Assembly: GCA_040265115.1 (NCBI GenBank)
Contig: JBDQGZ010000059.1
Coordinates: 1 to 11,229, forward strand
Source of the DNA: M55B157 sp040265115
GTDB lineage: Bacteria > Actinomycetota > Actinomycetes > S36-B12
Length of the DNA: 11,229 nt
Reading direction: 5' to 3'
Under the pieces are notes generated by a model. It was not told the origin of the DNA and did not search any database. It saw only the letters and a program-made list of their open reading frames with translations. Both the position numbers and the translations under genes were made by a program. Every line of letters begins with the position of its first letter. Positions within the stretch are counted from its first letter, which is position 1. Shown here piece after piece: positions 1 through 4,367 of this stretch.

Positions 1-115
1 GTCCCCTTCCCTATCATTGCCAGCCCCACTCCCCCTTCTGGTCGCCGGACGCGGGATAACTTCCCCGAACGGCAGCCACTCGCGGGACCCTCCTTCCTGG
101 GGCAGGCTAGGAGGC
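1..115 (+). other. Upstream region of the SDR gene
   Basis: No gene is supported here. The SDR reading frame stays open back to a TTG at 17, but the 33 extra residues are Pro/Gly-rich, unlike the start of SDR proteins, and are probably untranslated leader. Two TANNNT-type boxes could be -10 elements: TATCAT at 12-17 and TAACTT at 57-62. Neither has a convincing -35, so the promoter is not assigned. AGGAGG at 109-114 is a strong Shine-Dalgarno match but ends only 1 nt before the ATG at 116. Confidence 0.35.
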
Positions 116-1045
116 ATGGCCACTTCCCGATGGACCGCCGCCGACATCCCCGACCTCACCGGACGCACCGCGATCGTCACGGGGGCTAACTCCGGCATCG
201 GCTTCGTCACGGCCGAACAACTCGCCGATCACGGGGCCGACGTCACCCTCGCCGTCCGGGATGTTCCACGAGGTGAGGCGGCAGCCACACGCATCGTGGC
301 CGCTCGCCCCCACGCGAAAGTGGAAGTGCAGCGGCTCGATCTCGCCGACCTCGCCAGCGTGCGCGAGTTCGCGGAAGGATGGGGGGCTGGACGGGGAGCC
401 GCGAGACTCGACCTGCTGATCAACAACGCTGGTGTCATGGCGATTCCCCGACGCGAGAGTTCCGATGGCTTCGAGATGCAACTGGCCACCAACCACCTCG
501 GCCACTTCGCACTCACCGGGCTACTCCTTGATAACTTTGCTCCCTCTGCACGGATCGTGAATGTGTCCTCCCAGGCACATCGCATGGGCCGCATGGACTT
601 CGACGATCTCATGGGCGAGCAGCGCTACTCCCCCTGGCGGGCCTACGGTCAGAGCAAATTGGCAAACCTGTTGTTCACCAGTGAGTTGGCTCGACGCCTC
701 ACCATCGCCGACCTGCACGTGAGCGCTATGGCCGCACACCCTGGGTACGCTGCCACGAATCTTCAGTCGGTTGGGCCCGAGATGTCGGGAAGCAAGATTC
801 AAGGACTCCTCACCTCCCTGGGAAATCGAGTGCTCGCGCAGAGCCCACAGATGGGCGCACTGCCGACACTCTTCGCGGCGACTTCCCCGGGCGTGGCGAG
901 CGGGGACTATATCGGCCCCGGTGGGTTAGGCGAGCAGCGCGGATATCCCAAGCAGGTAGGAATGACGGCAGCCGCGCGCGATCCGCTCAATGCGAAGCGG
1001 CTGTGGGAGGTCAGCGAGGACCTGACCGGGGTGTCCTACCTCTGA
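116..1045 (+). CDS. SDR family NAD(P)-dependent oxidoreductase
   Basis: This is a soluble classical short-chain dehydrogenase/reductase of 309 aa, closest in style to the retinol dehydrogenase/WW-domain-oxidoreductase-like group. It is expected to oxidise or reduce a carbonyl/alcohol substrate that cannot be named from sequence. Visible motifs, numbered from ATG 116, are the Rossmann cofactor loop TGANSGIG (22-29), NNAG (103-106), the active-site Asn in NHLG (about 126), the catalytic Ser in NVSS (about 152) and the catalytic YGQSK (Y177, K181). An Arg in AVRD after the second strand (about 48) suggests NADP(H) preference, which is inference. The start was chosen because the conserved fold begins within about ten residues of this Met; an upstream TTG at 17 would add an unlikely 33-residue tail. 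AGGAGG at 109-114 is unusually close to the ATG. The 3' end overlaps the convergent acyl-CoA dehydrogenase by 10 bp. Family is certain, substrate unknown. Confidence 0.93.
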   Translation: MATSRWTAADIPDLTGRTAIVTGANSGIGFVTAEQLADHGADVTLAVRDVPRGEAAATRIVAARPHAKVEVQRLDLADLASVREFAEGWGAGRGAARLDLLINNAGVMAIPRRESSDGFEMQLATNHLGHFALTGLLLDNFAPSARIVNVSSQAHRMGRMDFDDLMGEQRYSPWRAYGQSKLANLLFTSELARRLTIADLHVSAMAAHPGYAATNLQSVGPEMSGSKIQGLLTSLGNRVLAQSPQMGALPTLFAATSPGVASGDYIGPGGLGEQRGYPKQVGMTAAARDPLNAKRLWEVSEDLTGVSYL

Positions 1046-2262
1046 GTCTCAGCTCGACGGCGTAGCTCGGCCTTCGCAAGCGACGCCTCGTGCACCTCGT
1101 CGGGCCCATCGGCCAGGCGCAGGGTGCGGATACCGGCGAACGCCTCGGCCAGCGGGAAGTCACCGCTGACCCCACCGCCACCGTGCACCTGGATGGCCTT
1201 GTCGAGGATCCACTCCACTGTGCGGGGCGTGGCGATCTTGATCGCCTGGATTTCGGAGTGGGCGCCCTTGTTGCCGACGGTGTCCATCAACCATGCCGTC
1301 TTCAGCACGAGCAAGCGCAGTTGCTCCAGCCGCACGCGCGACTGCGCAATCCATTCGCGGACCACACCCTGCTCGGCCAGTGGCCGCCCGAAGGCGACCC
1401 GTTCGGACGCACGGTCGCACATCATCTCGATCGCGACTTCGGCGACACCGATCGAGCGCATGCAGTGATGGATGCGACCGGGACCGAGACGAGCCTGCGC
1501 GATTGCGAAGCCGCCACCCTCTTCACCGATGAGGTTGGTGACTGGGACACGCACATCTTCGAATCGAAGGACACCGTGACCGCCGTGGCTTCGATCGTCG
1601 TAGCCGAACACCGTGGTACCGCGCTCGATGGTCAATCCGGGCGTGTCTCGCGGGACGAGAACCTGGCTTTGCTGACGGTGCCGATGGGCCTCGGGATCGG
1701 TCTTGCCCATCACGATGAAGATCGCGCAGTCGGGGTTCATCGCGCCTGTCGTCCACCACTTCACGCCATTGATGACGTAGTCGTCGCCATCCCGCACGAT
1801 CGAAGTCTGGATGTTGGTGGCATCCGAGGAGGCAACCGCCGGCTCGGTCATCGCGAACCCGGAGCGAATCTTGAAGTTCAGCAGCGGCTCGAGCCATTGC
1901 TCCTTCTGCTCGGGGGTTCCGAATTCGTTGAGGACCTCCATGTTGCCGGTGTCGGGGGCAGCGCAGTTCAACGCCGGGGGCGCAAGGTGGATGCTGCGAC
2001 CGGTGAGTTCGGCGAGGGTCGCGTACTGCAGATTGGTGAGACCCGCACCCCCCTTACCCGGGAGGAAGGCATTCCACAGACCGAGGGCGCGAGCCTGCTC
2101 CTGCAGTTGGCTCAAAACCGAAACCCGACTCCATGCCCAAGGATCGTCCAGTTCACGCAGTTCCGCGTTGAAGACGGGTTCGGCGGGTTCGATGTGGTCT
2201 CGCAGAAACTGCTCGAGCCTCTGTCGAAGTTCCGCGGTCCGTGAGTCCTCGGCGAAATCCAT
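1036..2262 (-). CDS. Acyl-CoA dehydrogenase, ACAD10/11 (FadE2-like) type
   Basis: This is a cytoplasmic FAD-dependent acyl-CoA dehydrogenase of 408 aa that catalyses alpha,beta-dehydrogenation of an acyl-CoA and passes electrons to ETF. The N-terminal helical domain is about residues 1-130, the beta domain with FAMTEP (136-141) and the GVKWWTTGA strand about 130-240, and the C-terminal helical domain has RVAFGRPL (288-295) and IQVHGGGG. The wording ALNCAAPDTGNMEVL and LADGPDEVH is typical of the ACAD10/11 branch, which includes mycobacterial FadE2. Where short-chain ACADs have Glu as base (YEGT), this protein has Asp (ADGP, D385). Substrate unknown; the branch is linked to unusual, for example hydroxylated or branched, acyl-CoAs. 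ATG 2262 was chosen because GAGGGG (2274-2269) sits 6 nt upstream. An ATG at 2268, two codons earlier, directly abuts that motif but is possible if the mRNA is leaderless. The gene lies 55 nt downstream of the tRNA-Tyr on the same strand, and a Rex-like palindrome is in that gap. Confidence 0.92.
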   Translation of the reverse strand: MDFAEDSRTAELRQRLEQFLRDHIEPAEPVFNAELRELDDPWAWSRVSVLSQLQEQARALGLWNAFLPGKGGAGLTNLQYATLAELTGRSIHLAPPALNCAAPDTGNMEVLNEFGTPEQKEQWLEPLLNFKIRSGFAMTEPAVASSDATNIQTSIVRDGDDYVINGVKWWTTGAMNPDCAIFIVMGKTDPEAHRHRQQSQVLVPRDTPGLTIERGTTVFGYDDRSHGGHGVLRFEDVRVPVTNLIGEEGGGFAIAQARLGPGRIHHCMRSIGVAEVAIEMMCDRASERVAFGRPLAEQGVVREWIAQSRVRLEQLRLLVLKTAWLMDTVGNKGAHSEIQAIKIATPRTVEWILDKAIQVHGGGGVSGDFPLAEAFAGIRTLRLADGPDEVHEASLAKAELRRRAETQR

Positions 2263-2281
2263 CGTCATCCCCTCGCGGATA

Positions 2282-2297
2282 GGTGAACTTCTTCACT
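2282..2297. promoter_or_regulatory. Palindrome resembling a Rex operator
   Basis: The 14 bp GTGAACTTCTTCAC (2283-2296) has perfect 5-bp arms, GTGAA and TTCAC. It matches the published Streptomyces Rex operator TGTGAACNNNTTCACA at every defined base except the two outermost. It lies about 21-34 nt upstream of the ATG at 2262. On the minus strand it falls between a weak -35-like TTGGCG and a -10-like TATCCG (2281-2276), a usual repressor position. Rex senses the NADH/NAD+ ratio and controls respiratory genes in actinomycetes. It could also be a TetR-type site or chance; as RNA it would be only a weak 5-bp hairpin. Confidence 0.35.
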
Positions 2298-2317
2298 CGA
2301 CGCCAAACATCCGACGG

Positions 2318-2403
2318 TGGTGGCAGGTGCAGGATTCGAACCTGCGTAGGCGTAAGCCGACGGATTTACAGTCCGCTCCCATTGGCCGCTCGGGCAACCT
2401 GCC
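2318..2403 (-). tRNA. tRNA-Tyr (GTA anticodon), CCA encoded
   Basis: Read on the minus strand this is a class II tRNA with a 7-bp acceptor stem GGCAGGT/ACCTGCC. It has a D arm closed by CCC/GGG and an anticodon stem-loop with loop CTGTAAA. The anticodon GTA is at 2379-2377. A long variable arm (GGC-TTAC-GCC) follows, then a T arm GCAGG-TTCGAAT-CCTGC. The long variable arm plus GTA identifies tRNA-Tyr, which reads UAU and UAC. Discriminator A is at 2321 and the CCA end is encoded at 2320-2318. A TANNNT box (TACAGT, 2433-2428) and a 5'-leader hairpin lie just upstream. Confidence 0.97.
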
Positions 2404-2405
2404 GC

Positions 2406-2421
2406 GCCCGCTCTCGCGGGC
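2406..2421 (-). other. Stem-loop in the pre-tRNA-Tyr 5' leader
   Basis: On the minus strand GCCCGC, GAGA, GCGGGC forms a perfect 6-bp all-GC stem with a GAGA (GNRA-type) tetraloop, ending 2 nt before the first base of the mature tRNA. The predicted start of the tRNA transcript, about 7 nt after the -10 box at 2433-2428, falls at about 2421, so the primary transcript would begin with this hairpin. It has no U-tract and is not a terminator. It may affect RNase P processing or stability. Confidence 0.5.
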
Positions 2422-2426
2422 CCGCC

Positions 2427-2434
2427 TACTGTAC
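2427..2434. promoter_or_regulatory. Overlapping divergent -10 boxes for tRNA-Tyr and yajQ
   Basis: The 8 bp TACTGTAC reads TACTGT on the plus strand (2427-2432) and TACAGT on the minus strand (2433-2428). Both fit the actinobacterial TANNNT -10 pattern. The minus-strand box would start the tRNA transcript near 2421; the plus-strand box would start yajQ mRNA near 2439, giving a leader of about 55 nt. No good -35 is visible on either side. The assignment rests on motif and position only. Confidence 0.45.
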
Positions 2435-2462
2435 AAGCCCGAAACCTGGTGCACATGACGGC

Positions 2463-2486
2463 CCTCGGCCCACACCCGAGCCGAGG
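2463..2486 (+). other. Hairpin covering the yajQ Shine-Dalgarno sequence
   Basis: CCTCGGC (2463-2469) and GCCGAGG (2480-2486) are exact inverted repeats (7 bp, 10-nt loop). The 3' arm contains GAGG (2483-2486), which lies 8 nt before the ATG at 2495. A mutually exclusive smaller stem, CTCGG (2464-2468) with CCGAG (2476-2480), would leave GAGG free. The stem could modulate translation of yajQ; as DNA it could equally be an operator. Confidence 0.35.
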
Positions 2487-2494
2487 CGTGCACA

Positions 2495-2995
2495 ATGGGA
2501 GCCATGGCCGATAACAGTTTCGACATCGTGTCCGAGGTCGACCGCCAAGAGGTCGACAACGCCCTGCAGCAGGCGGCGAAAGAGCTCGCCCAGCGTTTCG
2601 ATTTCAAGAACACCGGGGCGTCGATCAGCTGGTCCGGCGAGATGGGCGTGGAAATCGAGGCCGAGACCGAGGACCGCGTCAAGGCAGCCCTCGAGGTGTT
2701 CAAGGACAAGCTCGTCAAGCGCGGCATCAGCCTCAAGGCCCTCGAGGCGGGCGATCCGCGGGTCTCCGGGAAGGTGCACAAGATCACCTGCGCCCTCAAG
2801 GCCGGTATCAATCAGGAGCAGGCGAAGAAGCTCGCCAAGTTGATCCGGGACGAGGGTCCCAAGAAGGTCAAGGTGCAGGTGCAAGGCGATGAGTTGCGGG
2901 TGTCGAGTTCCAGCAGGGACGACCTGCAGTCTGTGATCGCGATGGTCAAGGACGCCGATTTGGACTTCCCCGTTCAGTTCACGAACTACCGCTGA
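2495..2995 (+). CDS. yajQ: YajQ/UPF0234 family nucleotide-binding protein
   Basis: This is a small cytoplasmic protein (166 aa, or 163 from the next Met) of the YajQ family, made of two ferredoxin-like halves. Some members bind cyclic di-GMP and others bind nucleotides or tRNA, so the exact role in actinomycetes is unsettled. Family hallmarks are SFDIVSEVDRQEVDNAL near the start, RFDFKNTGASISW, KRGISLKALEAG in the middle, QVQGDELRVSSSSRDDLQ and the terminal NYR. ATG 2495 has GAGG (2483-2486) 8 nt upstream. ATG 2504 gives the usual family N-terminus (MADNSFD) but has GGGAG only 2 nt away; homology favours 2504, ribosome-site spacing favours 2495. The gene is divergent from tRNA-Tyr and ends 1 nt from the convergent nuoI, at an 18-bp tandem duplication. 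Confidence 0.94.
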   Translation: MGAMADNSFDIVSEVDRQEVDNALQQAAKELAQRFDFKNTGASISWSGEMGVEIEAETEDRVKAALEVFKDKLVKRGISLKALEAGDPRVSGKVHKITCALKAGINQEQAKKLAKLIRDEGPKKVKVQVQGDELRVSSSSRDDLQSVIAMVKDADLDFPVQFTNYR

Positions 2996-3013
2996 TTCAC
3001 GAACCCTCGCTGA
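2978..3013. repeat. 18-bp tandem direct repeat at the yajQ/nuoI junction
   Basis: TTCACGAACTACCGCTGA (2978-2995) is followed directly by TTCACGAACCCTCGCTGA (2996-3013), 15 of 18 bases identical. Copy 1 encodes the conserved yajQ C-terminus and its TGA. Copy 2 contains the last codons of nuoI on the other strand, including its TGA (2999-2997). The arrangement suggests a local duplication of the yajQ end that reshaped the nuoI end. Confidence 0.75.
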
Positions 3014-3350
3014 GCTGCTCGATCCCCGACACCAGGTTGCTCTTGGTCTCCGCGCTTGGCTCCACCTGAGGCGACCAGGCGAGCGCGTCGAAGGGGCACA
3101 CCTCGACGCAGATCCCGCAGAACATACACAGCCCCCAGTCGATGGTGAACGAGTCGAGCACTGCGACACTGCGTGGCCGCCGAGCACCCGGTTCTTCTAC
3201 TTCCTCAGTGTGACTCGTCAACTCAATGCACCAGACGGGGCATTCACGGACGCAGAGCATGCAGGACGTGCAGGCGGGTGCATCGAGGATGATGGTGCCC
3301 CGCGCCGACTCGGGGATCGGCTCAGCGACCTCGCTGTCGTCGTCGCTCAT
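2997..3350 (-). CDS. nuoI: NuoI-like 2x[4Fe-4S] ferredoxin-type subunit
   Basis: This is a 117-aa iron-sulfur protein of the complex I 23-kDa/TYKY type, expected to carry two [4Fe-4S] clusters and relay electrons towards the NuoB cluster. The two ligand sets are complete: CTSCMLCVRECP (C27, C30, C33, C37) and CMFCGICVEVCP (C75, C78, C81, C85), with the family spacer and the TIDWGLC lead-in to the second set. It lacks the N-terminal amphipathic helices that anchor ordinary NuoI (usually about 160-200 aa). Its first 20 residues are acidic and Pro-containing, so it looks more like a soluble ferredoxin fused into a Nuo module. ATG 3350 overlaps the nuoC stop as ATGA (4-bp overlap), indicating translational coupling. 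The frame is open to 3449, but that extension lies inside nuoC. It is the last gene of the nuoB-nuoC-nuoI operon. Confidence 0.85.
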   Translation of the reverse strand: MSDDDSEVAEPIPESARGTIILDAPACTSCMLCVRECPVWCIELTSHTEEVEEPGARRPRSVAVLDSFTIDWGLCMFCGICVEVCPFDALAWSPQVEPSAETKSNLVSGIEQLSEGS

Positions 3351-3814
3351 CGCCGACCCCCAGAAGCTGAGTCTGCTGGCGGCACAACACCCGGTGGCAC
3401 ATGACGTCGCCGGGCACGTCGTCCACCCGGCTCCGCCTCCCCGGGCCACGGGCGCGCCTGTCGGGCCGTGAGAAGCTCGGTCTTGCGTAGGGGAGGGCGC
3501 TCGGGAGGATCGACGAGGAGCAGGTGCACCGGCGAGCCACCCACGAACTCGACCCCGAACATCTCCTGCACCTCGCGCTCATGCCATGAGGCAGCCGGGA
3601 GTAGATCGGTGCTGGTGGGCACCCGGGGGTTCGGATGAGCAACAAAGGTGCGCACCCAGCGACTGCGGTGATCCGCTTGTCGGACGAGGTGACAGACCAG
3701 TTCAACCCCACTCTCACGCTCGATGGCGGTCATCAGATCGAGATAACTGAATCCATCAGCGATCGCATCCTGCAGTGCCTGTCGCCACTCCACCTGAAGC
3801 CCTTCGACCAGCAC
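3347..3814 (-). CDS. nuoC: NADH-quinone oxidoreductase subunit C-like (30 kDa subunit)
   Basis: This is a 155-aa protein of the complex I 30-kDa (NuoC) family, a cofactor-free structural subunit that normally binds NuoD. Recognisable segments in order are DGFSYLDLMTAIER, VELVCHLVR, PRVPTSTDLLPAASWHEREVQEMFGVEF (the family signature, about residues 65-92), a shortened LLLVDPPERPPLRK, and ARPWPG. A basic, Pro/Gly/Arg-rich tail of about 35 residues follows and looks disordered. It is shorter than typical actinobacterial NuoC (more than 200 aa) because it lacks N-terminal and C-terminal extensions; the core fold seems intact. The start is GTG 3814, immediately after the nuoB stop TAG (3817-3815), with GGAGG at 3830-3826 upstream. 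It overlaps nuoI by 4 bp. The absence of an adjacent nuoD, its obligate partner in known complexes, is the main oddity. Confidence 0.82.
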   Translation of the reverse strand: MLVEGLQVEWRQALQDAIADGFSYLDLMTAIERESGVELVCHLVRQADHRSRWVRTFVAHPNPRVPTSTDLLPAASWHEREVQEMFGVEFVGGSPVHLLLVDPPERPPLRKTELLTARQARPWPGEAEPGGRRARRRHVPPGVVPPADSASGGRR

Positions 3815-4294
3815 CTAGCCCACCCCCTCCAGCGCAGCGTCCCCCTTCCGCGCTGAACTCTCAACGAGCGCCTCGATCGCGGTGATGAGTGCTTCTGGGC
3901 GCGGCGGGCAGCCCGGCACATAGCGGTGCACGGGGATAATCGTGTCGATCCCCGGCACCACGGCATAGGAGTCCCAGTAGGGGCCACCGGAGATCGTGCA
4001 GGCGCCGAAGGCGAGCGCGGCCCTAGGCTCGGGCAGGCTGTGCCATGCCTGTTCTACCGCAGGCCCCAGCTCATGCGTCACCGTTCCCGAGACGATGAGG
4101 ACGTGACGGGTGGGTGCAGCTGAGTCCGGTGTGGGGGTATCTCCCAATTCGATGAGCAGGCCTCGGCTCACGGCCGCGGCGAACTCGACCGCACAGCAGG
4201 CCATCCCCAGATCTGCCACATGGACCATCACCTGCGGCTGCTCCGCCAGGCGGTAGCGACGAAGGACACCCACGCCCGCCACCATAGTCTTCAC
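3815..4294 (-). CDS. nuoB: NADH-quinone oxidoreductase subunit B-like (N2 cluster)
   Basis: This is a 159-aa protein of the complex I 20-kDa/[NiFe]-hydrogenase small-subunit family. NuoB carries the terminal [4Fe-4S] cluster N2, which hands electrons to quinone. All four expected ligands are present: the adjacent pair in GMACCAVEF (C33, C34), GACTISGG (C99) and PGCPPRPEA (C129). GTVTHELGPAVEQAW and PEPRAALAFGAC are also family-typical. The region between CC and the third Cys is somewhat altered compared with housekeeping NuoB, and GCPPRPEA recalls HyfI/EchC as well as mycobacterial NuoB. It is therefore a divergent paralogue rather than the main NuoB. The start is taken as GTG 4294; ATG 4285, three codons on, is equally possible, and neither has a clear ribosome-binding site. 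It is first in the nuoB-nuoC-nuoI operon, divergent from korA across about 73 bp. Confidence 0.85.
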   Translation of the reverse strand: MKTMVAGVGVLRRYRLAEQPQVMVHVADLGMACCAVEFAAAVSRGLLIELGDTPTPDSAAPTRHVLIVSGTVTHELGPAVEQAWHSLPEPRAALAFGACTISGGPYWDSYAVVPGIDTIIPVHRYVPGCPPRPEALITAIEALVESSARKGDAALEGVG

Positions 4295-4354
4295 GCAGCT
4301 CGTTCACGATTGCGCGTCGCCCCGATTGCATCCCGGACACAGGTCTCGCCGCGA

Positions 4355-4360
4355 TAGCGT
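4355..4360 (+). promoter_or_regulatory. Probable -10 box of a leaderless korA promoter
   Basis: TAGCGT fits TANNNT and ends 7 nt before the korA ATG at 4368. No Shine-Dalgarno sequence precedes that ATG, so transcription probably starts at or next to the A of the ATG. No -35 match is seen at the usual distance. The rest of the 4295-4367 divergent spacer must also hold the nuoB promoter, for which I found no clear -10. Confidence 0.5.
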
Positions 4361-4367
4361 GTGAACC

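Noticed and set aside
1042..1052. CTGAG-T-CTCAG inverted repeat at the SDR/acyl-CoA dehydrogenase junction
   Set aside because: At RNA level only a 4-bp stem with a 3-nt loop can form and there is no U-tract, so it is not supported as a terminator.
1090..2244. 384-codon open frame on the plus strand across the ACAD10/11-type gene
   Set aside because: It is antisense to a clear full-length acyl-CoA dehydrogenase, has the residue mix expected of high-GC shadow frames and matches no family I recognise.
2281..2297. GTGAA/TTCAC as an intrinsic terminator of tRNA-Tyr
   Set aside because: The stem is only 5 bp, AT-containing, and lacks a U-tract on the minus strand; an operator reading fits better.
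2426..3187. 253-codon minus-strand frame crossing yajQ and the 5' side of the tRNA
   Set aside because: It lies opposite a convincing yajQ and the same-strand 3' half of nuoI in another frame; no recognisable domain.
3351..3449. Cys-containing N-terminal extension of the nuoI frame (CPATSCATGCC)
   Set aside because: It looks tempting as extra Fe-S ligands, but it lies within nuoC in another frame. The ATGA overlap at 3350 and the family start support the shorter protein.
4307..4329. Direct repeat CGATTGC (4307-4313 and 4323-4329) in the nuoB-korA spacer
   Set aside because: A 7-mer recurring once in about 70 bp has an appreciable chance probability, and no palindromy or known operator form supports it.
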